Assembly: GCA_017557525.1 (NCBI GenBank)
Contig: JAFYYN010000082.1
Coordinates: 1-53,111, forward strand
Direction: 5' to 3'
From: Lachnospiraceae bacterium
Lineage (GTDB): Bacteria > Bacillota > Clostridia > Lachnospirales > Lachnospiraceae
Length of the DNA stretch: 53,111 nt
The notes beneath the pieces were generated by a model that was not told the origin of the DNA, ran no database searches, and saw only the letters and a program-made list of their open reading frames with translations. Position numbers and translations under genes: made by a program. This document shows, in pieces, positions 24,861 to 32,850 of the stretch; positions within the stretch are counted from its first letter, which is position 1, and each line of letters begins with the position of its first letter.

Positions 24861-25036
24861 CCAGAGAAGAACTGATAAAACTGCCTCATCCTGTATCAAA
24901 AAAACATAAACCCATGGCGATGAGCGACAGGGCAGCACAATTCTCGCCTTTTGCCGCACTCACCGGTTTCGAGGAAGAGATAGACGAAGCAGGCAGAAAA
25001 AGAGTAGAGGAAATGAAAAAGGAAAAGCTGATATAA
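24857..25036 (+). CDS. Short YolD-like protein
   Basis: A 59-residue protein whose ATG overlaps the polymerase stop (ATGA at 24857-24860), so translation is coupled. It reads MTREELIKLPHPVSKKHKPM, then MSDRAAQFSPFAALTGFEEE, the conserved core of YolD-like proteins, and a charged helical tail. In Firmicutes this protein is regularly next to a UmuC-type polymerase and may be a UmuD-like partner that lacks peptidase function; the exact role is not settled. Confidence 0.88.
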   Translation: MTREELIKLPHPVSKKHKPMAMSDRAAQFSPFAALTGFEEEIDEAGRKRVEEMKKEKLI

Positions 25037-25081
25037 GCATTACAATATAAACCAACAATTAATTGAAAGGAAAAACAAGAT

Positions 25082-26797
25082 ATGAAGGTTAAAAATCTGC
25101 TGGGAGAACGCTTTAAGGAAGCACCGAAGGATTGTGTGATAGAATCACATTCACTGATGATGCGTGGCGGCTACATGAAATACATGGCAAACGGTATATT
25201 TTCCCTGTATATGCCGGCAAAGAGGATCACACGCAAAATCGAGCAGATCATACGTGAGGAGATGGATGCCATTGATGGCCAGGAAGTAATGTTCCCGGTC
25301 GTTATGCCTGCATCTCTCTGGGAGGAATCGGGAAGATATACTTCCATAGGGAGTGAGATGGCCCGTTGGAAGGATCGCTCCGGGAATGCTATGGTCCTGG
25401 GAATGACTCATGAGGAAGCTGCGGTACATCTTGCGCGTGATACTGCACAGTCCTATGCAGATTTCCCTTTTATGATATACCAGATCCAGACGAAGTTCCG
25501 CGATGAGCCTCGGGCAAGAGGAGGACTTATCAGAGTTCGTGAATTCACAATGAAGGATGCCTATTCCTTCCACACTTCCCAGGCTGATCTTGAGGATTAT
25601 TACAAAAGAGCATTTGATGCATATAATCGCATCTTTAAACGCTGTGGATGTAAAAATTTTATCTCGGTACAGTCAGATTCGGGTATGATGGGTGGCAGCA
25701 TATCGCATGAATTCATGCTCCTGACCGAAGTCGGGGAAGATACGCTTGCCATATGTGACTGCGGTTACCGAGCAAACATGGAAGCAGCTGCGGTAGTAGT
25801 CGGGAATGAGCCGGGCGAGATAGCTCCCCTTACCGAAGTTAATACTCCGAATATCAAAACTATTGAAGATCTGACACAATTCCTGAAAATTGACGCCAAA
25901 AAGCTTGCAAAAGCTGTTGTATATCAGAGGAATGAAGATGATTCTTATGTTATAGCATTTATCAGGGGAGATCTTGAAGTCAATGAAACCAAACTCCGTA
26001 ATTATCTCTGTGCCGAGATTCACCCTGCGGTCGAAATATCTGAAGATAGCGGAATAGTAGCAGGATTTATCGGACCGGTCGGCCTGTCGGACAAGATCAC
26101 CGTTGTATATGACAGTTCGCTAAAGGGAATAGAAAACCTGGTATGTGGTGCTAACAAAGAAGACACGCATTTTACCGGGCTCAATATCAAACGGGACCTT
26201 GGCAGTGTGGAATATGTTGACGTGGCAAAAACGTTTGAAGGAGCTATCTGTCCTAAGTGCGGGAAACCGCATATCACAATAAGCAAAGGCATCGAGATTG
26301 GAAACATATTCCAGCTTGGTACTAAGTATACAAAGTCAATGAATATGACATATCTGGACGAGAACGGAGAGCGCCAGTATCCGATCATGGGGTGCTATGG
26401 TATAGGCGTTGGCAGATTGTGTGCATCGATCTGTCAGGAATCACATGATCAGTATGGCCCAATCTGGCCTATGGCAATTGCGCCCTGGCAGGTTGAGATC
26501 TGCTGTTTAAGGTCGGATGATTCCACAGTCAGGGAAGCTGCAGAAAAGCTGTACTCAGATCTTAGCTCACGCGGAGTTGAGGTACTTTATGATGACAGGG
26601 ATATAAGACCGGGAGCTATGTTTGCAGATGCTGATCTTTTCGGTATACCTGTCAGGGCAATAGTAAGCCCTAAGTCCCTTGAAAATGGGACAGTGGAAAT
26701 ATCAGCCCGTGATAAGTCATTTAAGGAGAACGTACCCGTTCCCGATGCAGCCCAATGGCTTCAGGACAAGGTTTCTGAAATGTTAAAAGAAATTTAA
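25082..26797 (+). CDS. proS: Prolyl-tRNA synthetase
   Basis: A 571-residue class II synthetase joining proline to tRNA-Pro. Class II motifs 1-2 are visible (PVVMPASLWEESGR; FRDEPRARGGLIRVREFTMKDAYSFH), followed by the YbaK-like editing insertion (~230-380), motif 3 (MGCYGIGVGRLCASI), and the anticodon-binding domain (~470-570). Bacterial-type architecture and length are normal. It lies 45 bp after the YolD-like gene with no T-box leader in the gap, so it is probably transcribed through from the operon; whether it is the only ProRS cannot be told. Confidence 0.95.
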   Translation: MKVKNLLGERFKEAPKDCVIESHSLMMRGGYMKYMANGIFSLYMPAKRITRKIEQIIREEMDAIDGQEVMFPVVMPASLWEESGRYTSIGSEMARWKDRSGNAMVLGMTHEEAAVHLARDTAQSYADFPFMIYQIQTKFRDEPRARGGLIRVREFTMKDAYSFHTSQADLEDYYKRAFDAYNRIFKRCGCKNFISVQSDSGMMGGSISHEFMLLTEVGEDTLAICDCGYRANMEAAAVVVGNEPGEIAPLTEVNTPNIKTIEDLTQFLKIDAKKLAKAVVYQRNEDDSYVIAFIRGDLEVNETKLRNYLCAEIHPAVEISEDSGIVAGFIGPVGLSDKITVVYDSSLKGIENLVCGANKEDTHFTGLNIKRDLGSVEYVDVAKTFEGAICPKCGKPHITISKGIEIGNIFQLGTKYTKSMNMTYLDENGERQYPIMGCYGIGVGRLCASICQESHDQYGPIWPMAIAPWQVEICCLRSDDSTVREAAEKLYSDLSSRGVEVLYDDRDIRPGAMFADADLFGIPVRAIVSPKSLENGTVEISARDKSFKENVPVPDAAQWLQDKVSEMLKEI

Positions 26798-26812
26798 AAG
26801 GCAAAAGCGATT

Positions 26813-27247
26813 ATGAAAGAGATTGAAGTATACAAACACATAGTACAATATTATGAAACAGATATGATGGGCTTTGTTCATCATTCAAACTATATCAGAT
26901 GGATGGAGGAGTCAAGGGTGGATTACCTGCGCCAGATAAATATAGATTATACAAGGCTTGAAAAGGATGGGATTGTCTCACCCACTGTTGAGGTAAATTG
27001 CAGATATAGGAAAAGTACCACATTTCAGGACGTAGTTTTCATAACAGTAACAATGTCAGAGTTCAAGGGAGTAAAGCTGAAGTTCGCTTATGTTATGAAA
27101 AATGCTGACGGAGATGTTGTCGCGGAGGCCAGTTCAGTACATTGCTTTATAGATAAAGTCGGGAGACCGATCCGTTTGGCTAAGGAATATCCCGAATATT
27201 ACAGTATAATTATGGACAACATTGTCCAGGAAAGCGATTCAAAGTGA
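26813..27247 (+). CDS. Acyl-CoA thioesterase (YbgC/4-HBT hot-dog family)
   Basis: A 144-residue hot-dog fold thioesterase that hydrolyses acyl-CoA thioesters. The signature YYETDMMGFVHHSNYIRWMEE carries the catalytic Asp (ETD) and the following G-x-V-H-x-x-x-Y. Length fits YbgC. It is 15 bp after proS and is the last gene before a gap with two hairpins, so the operon probably ends here. Substrate unknown. Confidence 0.9.
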   Translation: MKEIEVYKHIVQYYETDMMGFVHHSNYIRWMEESRVDYLRQINIDYTRLEKDGIVSPTVEVNCRYRKSTTFQDVVFITVTMSEFKGVKLKFAYVMKNADGDVVAEASSVHCFIDKVGRPIRLAKEYPEYYSIIMDNIVQESDSK

Positions 27248-27248
27248 T

Positions 27249-27291
27249 GGGCCATCGGGAAACGCCCTACAGATTCATGAAAAGCCTGTAG
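27249..27291 (+). other. Two tandem hairpins before the transglutaminase gene
   Basis: GGGC (27249-27252) pairs with GCCC (27264-27267), and CTACAG (27267-27272) pairs with CTGTAG (27286-27291), with A-rich loops. No T-tract follows, so this is not a plain terminator. It may be part of the mRNA leader of the gene at 27353 or a weak end signal of the operon. I could not match it to a known riboswitch. Confidence 0.4.
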
Positions 27292-27352
27292 AAGGAAAAA
27301 GAAGGGTAAACGTAGTTGTATATAAAAGGTTCTTTTAAAGGAGGCACTCTTT

Positions 27353-29365
27353 ATGAAGAAGATATTTCAGGGTTTTTGTAAGGCATTTGTACTGCTTTTA
27401 ACAGCAGTTATGGTTATTTCACTTGCTGAACCGCTTACGGCTGAGGCGGCAGCTGAGAAAATAAACAAAAAGAAGCTCACTCTTACTGTTGGAAAAACAT
27501 ATAAGCTAAAGATAAAGAGTGCTAAATCCAAATATACATGGACAAGTGATAAGCCCTCGGTAGTTAAAGTTAAAACAGCAAAAGGAAAATCAACAAAAAT
27601 AACAGCTGTTTCAGAAGGCAATGCAGTCATTACTGCTACGAATGCAAAAGGTAAGACCTTTACTTGCAAAATAACTGTCAAAAATAAAGAAAAATCAGGT
27701 ATAGTAACTCCCACGCCTGAAGTGATAAAGGAGTACAGTGTTTCAAGCAACTCGACACCTGTAACAATAAAGGTGGGTGAAAAGGTACAGCTCGTACTTG
27801 GAGTAAATAAGACTGCAAAAAGGTTTTACGTTAATGATTCGGATAAAGGTAAGCTGAATGTTACCGAAGAGGGTCTGGTAACTGGAATTGGCGCCGGTTC
27901 CGGCTATGTCAAGGTTGAAACAACTGACTATAATTATTATACTATTAAAGTTACCGTGGAAGAGGAAAGCGTAGCTCCTACGGCTGGTCCTGTAGTTACT
28001 TCAACGCCCAAGCCTACAGCTACACCAAAGGTTACTGCAACGCCTACGGCCAAACCGGTAGTTACCTCCACACCTAAACCTACAGCAACACCCAAGCCTA
28101 CGGCAACGCTGCAACCTACAGCTACCCCGAAGGTTACTGTAACTCCTACGGCCAAACCGGTAGTTACCTCAACGCCCAAGCCCACGGCAACGCCCAAGCC
28201 CACAGCAACACCGAAACCCACAGCAACACCCAAGCCCACAGCTACGCAGGCTCCTACGCCTACACCGAAGCTGGATAATCCATATCTGTCTCCTTCATCA
28301 GCGACAATAAAGATAAACGAGACATATCAGATTAACCTCATAGGAACATACATCATATTCTGTTATGAAAATGACTGGGGCGATCAATACGCTTATATAG
28401 ACCCTACCGGCAAGCTTACAGGAAAGGCCGAGTGTAAGAATGCTGTAGTAAACGTAATGGGTGATAACGGACAAACTTATAAGTTCTACCTTACCGTTTC
28501 CGGTTATATGGATCCTGTTGAAGAAAAGAAGGAGGAACTTACAGAGGATGATAAGAGGATAAATGAAATCCTGACCCAGAATACATACGGAATCATAAAT
28601 AAGAAAACCAAAAAGTCATATACGGCCGCGCTGTATTACGATGTAACCGACAAGAACAGTATGATAATAGCCGCACATGACGGTCTCGAAAGAGGAGCAA
28701 AGGAAATACATTTCCGCTTTACTTCTCATGATGCCGATTATTGGCTGGACGTATTCAGCGATATAAGACAGCACAGAAGTGAATGCGCCAACTATACTTC
28801 ATATTATGGTTATGAGAAGAAGTCTGGGGAACTCGTTATAAACCCGACTTACAAGGACGGCTGGAAGGTCGTGCTTGCGATGAGATTCAGTGGTTATGAA
28901 ATAGATGAGAAGGCTCAGAAGCTTTGGAGGGAGTCATACAGACTTGCCAAAGAGGCATATGACATGTATCCGGGTAACATAAGGGATATGTTGTTGTACA
29001 TTAACAATACCTTCTGCGACTGGGTTGAATATACCTACAGCAATAACGATCATGATGATGCCAGCGGAGTTTTCCTTGACCATAAGGCTGTCTGTGCAGG
29101 ATATACCTCAGCTTTAAATCTTGTATGCAATATTCTTGGAATTGAGAACAGGGATGTCGTTAGCACAAGCGGAGATCATACATGGAATAATGTAAAGCTT
29201 GATGGCATATGGTATCATATTGATGTAACTTTTAATGACCAGAAGGGGAATGACGGAAATTATCTGAATGATTTCTTTATGCTTACCGATGAAGAGCTTG
29301 AAGTAGAAAAATATAATTATAAAAATCCGCAGAGTCATGATTATCCTGAGTTCGTTGTAGAATAA
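27353..29365 (+). CDS. Secreted transglutaminase-like protein with Ig-like domains
   Basis: A 670-residue exported protein. Signal peptide (KK, hydrophobic core, TAEAAAE), then Big_2-like Ig domains at ~36-110 and ~127-203, a Thr/Pro-rich linker ~211-305 (TPKPTA repeats), another Ig-like domain ~307-383, and a C-terminal transglutaminase-like domain. The triad is Cys581 (AVCAGYTS), His609 (GDHTWN) and Asp624 (YHIDVTF). RBS AGGAGG. In Firmicutes such proteins act at the cell surface as proteases or cross-linkers; the target is unknown. The linker DNA is internally repeated (27985-28270). Confidence 0.9.
   Translation: MKKIFQGFCKAFVLLLTAVMVISLAEPLTAEAAAEKINKKKLTLTVGKTYKLKIKSAKSKYTWTSDKPSVVKVKTAKGKSTKITAVSEGNAVITATNAKGKTFTCKITVKNKEKSGIVTPTPEVIKEYSVSSNSTPVTIKVGEKVQLVLGVNKTAKRFYVNDSDKGKLNVTEEGLVTGIGAGSGYVKVETTDYNYYTIKVTVEEESVAPTAGPVVTSTPKPTATPKVTATPTAKPVVTSTPKPTATPKPTATLQPTATPKVTVTPTAKPVVTSTPKPTATPKPTATPKPTATPKPTATQAPTPTPKLDNPYLSPSSATIKINETYQINLIGTYIIFCYENDWGDQYAYIDPTGKLTGKAECKNAVVNVMGDNGQTYKFYLTVSGYMDPVEEKKEELTEDDKRINEILTQNTYGIINKKTKKSYTAALYYDVTDKNSMIIAAHDGLERGAKEIHFRFTSHDADYWLDVFSDIRQHRSECANYTSYYGYEKKSGELVINPTYKDGWKVVLAMRFSGYEIDEKAQKLWRESYRLAKEAYDMYPGNIRDMLLYINNTFCDWVEYTYSNNDHDDASGVFLDHKAVCAGYTSALNLVCNILGIENRDVVSTSGDHTWNNVKLDGIWYHIDVTFNDQKGNDGNYLNDFFMLTDEELEVEKYNYKNPQSHDYPEFVVE
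27985..28270 (+). repeat. Thr/Pro linker repeats inside the transglutaminase gene
   Basis: Tandem and interspersed units coding TPKPTA, TPKVTATP and TAKPVVTS. Two long copies of a nested block are visible (about 27990-28080 and 28110-28190), with synonymous differences such as ACA/ACG/ACC in Thr codons, so the repeat is old enough to drift or was built by slippage and recombination. It encodes an extended spacer. Confidence 0.9.
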
Positions 29366-29452
29366 CTTTGAGGAGTAGACATGATAATCTTTATGTGTTG
29401 AAAAGTTACGCGATTAAATATTTCAATCTGCAACAATGTAAAGGAGAATAAT

Positions 29453-30004
29453 ATGTTTGCAACAGGAGTAATGGATCCAAACTGGTGGAAATATGACAGG
29501 TTAAATCACAGATGGTATAGAGATGATGACACTTACGCGGATTACTGTGAAGCTGCCTTGATAATGGGTTTTGAAAAATCGAAATTTATCGGTGTTCATT
29601 TTGACGGAGCGGAAGGGTATTCTGCAGTGCTTATTCCGATGACATCTTATATGTCTACAGATGAACCGTTTGAGCTGCAGATTTCAGGTACGATGGAACT
29701 TAAAAGTCCTGATGGCACGAATAAATATAGAGTGATCAAGATCGTTTGTGAGAGTAAGATGCTTACGTTTACCGTTCTGAAGTTAAGCTCAAATGAAGAG
29801 ATTGCCGTAACAATGGTTATAGCGCCTGATGGTTTTACTACGAATATCTTTGATGACCTCATGGCTCGGCAAGTAACTAATCCACCGTCATCCGGGGTTC
29901 CCAAAGTCGACACTGCTCAACCGTTATCTGAATGGATCTGTCCATGCGGTACCAGGAACAACGGAAATTTTTGCTCGCAATGCGGACATCCTCGGGGGCA
30001 ATAA
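29453..30004 (+). CDS. Hypothetical protein with C-terminal zinc ribbon
   Basis: A 183-residue protein. The last 23 residues (161-183) are a rubredoxin-like zinc ribbon with Cys163, Cys165, Cys174 and Cys177 (C-P-C ... C-S-Q-C). The first 150 residues are beta-rich and not recognised. RBS AAAGGAG at a good distance. A very similar ribbon survives as an orphan at 32379-32603, so the tail is a recurring module in this genome. Cytosolic; function unknown. Confidence 0.75.
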   Translation: MFATGVMDPNWWKYDRLNHRWYRDDDTYADYCEAALIMGFEKSKFIGVHFDGAEGYSAVLIPMTSYMSTDEPFELQISGTMELKSPDGTNKYRVIKIVCESKMLTFTVLKLSSNEEIAVTMVIAPDGFTTNIFDDLMARQVTNPPSSGVPKVDTAQPLSEWICPCGTRNNGNFCSQCGHPRGQ

Positions 30005-30094
30005 ACTGGTGGCGTCCGGGACTGACCTTAGACAAGCAATGTTTGTGCATTAAGTAATACAAAAGATTTAATAAGGATTAATTTCAGAGGTAAT

Positions 30095-30574
30095 ATGATC
30101 ATGCAGAATGAAATTTTAAAGAATATAAGCAGAACTGAAAAAGCTGAATTTACTGTGCTGTGCCTTATACAGGATGGGGATAGGCTACTTCTTCAGAATC
30201 GAGTAAAGGAAGATTGGAAAGGTTATACTCTTCCCGGAGGACATGTCGAACCCGGAGAGTCCTTTGTTAATGCGGTTATACGTGAGATGAAGGAAGAAAC
30301 AGGGCTTGAAATTATTAATCCGAAACTTGCCGGGATCAAACAGTTTCCAATAGAGGGTGGCAGGTATATCGTGATTTTGTTCAAGGCGGAGCAGTTCAAG
30401 GGTAAAGTAGTATCCTCTGATGAAGGCGAGATGGAATGGGTTGAATACGACAAGCTTTCTGAAGTCAATACCGTAGATGACTTAGAGGATCTCTTAAAAG
30501 TTATAAACTCCCCATATCTTACAGAATTCCAGTATGTGGTAAATGGAGATGAGTGGACGGCTTATTTAAAGTAA
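30095..30574 (+). CDS. Nudix hydrolase (MutT/8-oxo-dGTPase-like)
   Basis: A 159-residue Nudix protein. Its box runs GGHVEPGESF...REMKEETGL with E, R-E and E-E in place, so it should be active on a nucleoside diphosphate-linked substrate. The N-terminus (FTVLCLIQDGDRLLLQNR) and LPGG motif match MutT/YtkD-like members, which clean oxidised nucleotides; actual substrate is unproven. It is preceded by GAGGTAAT and stands alone. Confidence 0.88.
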   Translation: MIMQNEILKNISRTEKAEFTVLCLIQDGDRLLLQNRVKEDWKGYTLPGGHVEPGESFVNAVIREMKEETGLEIINPKLAGIKQFPIEGGRYIVILFKAEQFKGKVVSSDEGEMEWVEYDKLSEVNTVDDLEDLLKVINSPYLTEFQYVVNGDEWTAYLK

Positions 30575-30616
30575 GCACTTTCAAGGTGAATCATAAAAGC
30601 GGGAGGTAAAAGTGGA

Positions 30617-31858
30617 ATGCGGAAAAATACAGGTTTTTCATTCATAATTATTCTCTGCATCATCCTTTTCACAGGGTGCAATGACAGGAGTAACAGTCCT
30701 GAAGAAACTATAACTGTTCCTGCCAATGATAATACAGATTCAGAAAATATAATTAAACATAAACTGTTGGAAAATGCGTCTGTCTCAAACTCTGCAATTT
30801 GGCTATTTAAATTTGATGGGCAGAATACAACGTGGCGTATAGTAATAGATAAAGAGTGGGAACAGAGAGTAGTGGATGAAATCAATTCGCTTAATCTTTC
30901 TACTGCAGACGAGAACGAATTATCAAAGTGGAGTGAGCCCTGTTATGGCGTTAATATTGGCAATGCTGAAGGCTGGGAAATATGGCTGGCATATTCGGAT
31001 GGACTGTGGCTAGAAAAGGATGGTTCGCTTTATAGGGCGGATTTTGATATAGCTAAGTATTTTGATAAAGCTTCTGAAAGAGAAAACACCCAGGAATTTA
31101 CTTGTGACTCAGGGATACAGATACCGAACGCTGCAATACTTAGCAAATACAATATAAAATACTGTAGAAAATCAACAGATAAATTGACGAACGAAAAAGA
31201 CGGAGTAACACTGAAGTTTATTTCATTGGATAGGGATATTGCAACTCTTGAATATCAGAACAACTCCGGGAATGGATTCAGCTTTGGAGAACATTACTAT
31301 CTTCAGAAAATTATTGACGGAGACTGGTATGATATTCCTGTAGCAAAGTCTAACTATGGTTTTAAGGATATCCTTAATCTTGTAAATCCCGGAGAGTCCA
31401 GGCAGATCAAATGCGATTTATCATTGTACGGAGAACTGGAAAACGGCTGGTATCGCATTGTTAAAGATGGTTTCTGTGCAGATTTCAGTATTCCATTTTT
31501 AAATGACGATGAGAAAGGAAAACTGTATGAAGAGGCTCGCGAAGCACGTAAGCAGGAGATATGGGCAAAAGCTTCATTTGACATAGACGGCGACGGTATT
31601 ATAGAAGACTGTACCATTACCCCGGGACCAACTGTGGGAGTTTGCACTGCATTTATCACAGCTTATGTTGACAATGATGAAAAATATAGCAATTTGTACT
31701 ATCTTAAGCATGGCAGCTTCTCATTCAGCGAAGAAAACGGTGAGGCATATATTGTTATTGACAGTTCCATAGATGGGGAAAACCTGCAGACTGAACGCCA
31801 TAGGATATATGCTGAAGAAGGCACTATTATTATCGATGACATGAAACTTGCTTGTTAA
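30617..31858 (+). CDS. Lipoprotein with Ig-like and calcium-loop C-terminal region
   Basis: A 413-residue lipoprotein: lipobox FTGC with Cys21. The middle has an immunoglobulin-like section (DGVTLKFISLDRDIATLEYQ...SRQIKCDLSLYGEL) of the kind found in bacterial Ig-like surface proteins, and residues ~322-331 read DIDGDGIIED, a calcium-loop motif. RBS GGGAGG. Anchored on the outer face of the membrane. No enzyme motif seen. Confidence 0.78.
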   Translation: MRKNTGFSFIIILCIILFTGCNDRSNSPEETITVPANDNTDSENIIKHKLLENASVSNSAIWLFKFDGQNTTWRIVIDKEWEQRVVDEINSLNLSTADENELSKWSEPCYGVNIGNAEGWEIWLAYSDGLWLEKDGSLYRADFDIAKYFDKASERENTQEFTCDSGIQIPNAAILSKYNIKYCRKSTDKLTNEKDGVTLKFISLDRDIATLEYQNNSGNGFSFGEHYYLQKIIDGDWYDIPVAKSNYGFKDILNLVNPGESRQIKCDLSLYGELENGWYRIVKDGFCADFSIPFLNDDEKGKLYEEAREARKQEIWAKASFDIDGDGIIEDCTITPGPTVGVCTAFITAYVDNDEKYSNLYYLKHGSFSFSEENGEAYIVIDSSIDGENLQTERHRIYAEEGTIIIDDMKLAC

Positions 31859-31919
31859 AACTGGAAAAGGCAAGACTACAAACTTCCAGTTAATTGAAGT
31901 ATATATGAAGGAGAACATG

Positions 31920-32363
31920 ATGAGAGTCGCTTATAAGATGGAATACAAATACCCGGTAGATGAGAGATCCTCTATAGAACTGGTTCCGTATTCTACAGAA
32001 TATAAGAATAAGTATAAACAGGTTTACAATGACTGTTATCATGTAATGCGAGTAAAATTAGATAAAAAGCCTTATGATTTCATTCAGGATGATACTTTCT
32101 TTCACACGGGAATGGAGTCCGTATATCTTCTTCTTGACAATGGTGAGATTATTGGAAGTGTCGCACTGAGAGGCGAGGAAATCGACGATCTGATAGTTAA
32201 CCCCAGGTTTCAAGGAAAAGGATACGGAAAACAGTTGTTACTTTGGGCACTCGAACATATAAATACAGAAAGAATTATATTGCATGTGGCTGAATGGAAT
32301 AAAAGAGCTTTAAATCTATATACAAAAAATGGATTTGAAATTGTTGAGACTATACCTATATGA
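31920..32363 (+). CDS. GNAT-family N-acetyltransferase
   Basis: About 147 residues. The acetyl-CoA motif is NPRFQGKGYGKQLLLWAL and the B-motif NKRALNLYTKNGF. Start chosen at 31920 (second of two tandem ATGs) because AAGGAG is six bases ahead; the longer frame beginning at 31848 overlaps the lipoprotein gene. The N-terminal 40 residues are unusually basic and aromatic. Acceptor unknown. Confidence 0.82.
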   Translation: MRVAYKMEYKYPVDERSSIELVPYSTEYKNKYKQVYNDCYHVMRVKLDKKPYDFIQDDTFFHTGMESVYLLLDNGEIIGSVALRGEEIDDLIVNPRFQGKGYGKQLLLWALEHINTERIILHVAEWNKRALNLYTKNGFEIVETIPI

Positions 32364-32378
32364 TTTTTGAAAGGCTGA

Positions 32379-32603
32379 AAAAAGGGACAAAATGTAAATG
32401 AGAACGCTTTTCTTGAGTTCAAACGCGGAGCCTGGAAATGTAGTTGCGGTACCGAAAATACCGGAAAGTTCTGTGTAAACTGTGGAAATCCAAGAGAAAA
32501 TTTGTATATTCTTATTGCAGAAGTGAATATAGATGGCCTAAGAAAGGTGGCCGAGGCTCTGAAATGGCATTGCTGGGTAAAGAAAGAAAATCGGAGGGGT
32601 TGA
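32379..32603 (+). pseudogene. Orphan zinc-ribbon gene remnant
   Basis: An open frame of 74 codons with no start codon or ribosome binding site. Its first part codes AFLEFKRGAWKCSCGTENTG, KFCVNCGNPRE, a zinc-ribbon tail like that of the protein at 29453 and of SPFH/virion-core-type proteins. The rest of the frame runs without similarity I can see up to the start of the second duplicated unit. It is the 3' end of a lost gene cut by insertion or deletion next to the repeat. Confidence 0.7.
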
Positions 32604-32609
32604 CAGCGT

Positions 32610-32652
32610 TAGGCGCAGGTTTAGGAGAAAATCTTATTCCTGCGTTTTTTTT
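32610..32652 (+). terminator. Terminator-like hairpin, element copy 2
   Basis: GGCGCAGG (32612-32619) pairs with CCTGCGT (32639-32645) with one G-T pair, followed by an eight-base T-run. Same loop sequence as the copy at 230-272. It follows the orphan zinc-ribbon frame. Confidence 0.7.
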
Positions 32653-32749
32653 GTTGCTCTTTAACTACAATTATAATCCGTGGTGTAAATTAAGCTACAC
32701 TATCCATTTGAAGTGTAGCTTAAGCAACGTTTTCGGGCCATTTTGAATA

Positions 32750-32778
32750 TTGAAAACCAAGGATTTCGGGCGTATTAT
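32750..32778 (+). promoter_or_regulatory. Sigma-A-type promoter of the second duplicated gene
   Basis: TTGAAA (32750-32755), 17-bp spacer, TATTAT (32773-32778). Boxes identical to those of copy 1 despite several substitutions in the spacer, which argues that the promoter is under selection and both genes are expressed alike. Confidence 0.7.
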
Positions 32779-32850
32779 AAAACCAAACAAAGGGAACAAA
32801 CCTGAAAAACTAAAATAAAAAAGGCAAACAAAAGAAAAGGAGAAAAAAAT

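Noticed and set aside
27249-27291. c-di-GMP, fluoride or T-box riboswitch before the transglutaminase gene
   Set aside because: Stem sizes and conserved strings do not match these classes, so I kept it only as an unnamed two-hairpin element.
27937-28239. Minus-strand open frame of 100 codons rich in Gly/Val repeats
   Set aside because: It is the antisense of the Thr/Pro linker; its repeats mirror TPKPTA and there is no start signal.
27985-28270. CRISPR-like regular repeats
   Set aside because: Units are short, in frame, variable and coding; there are no unique spacers and no cas genes.
32444-32746. Plus-strand open frame of 100 codons over the second leader
   Set aside because: It crosses the zinc-ribbon remnant in another frame and the hairpin; no signal for translation.
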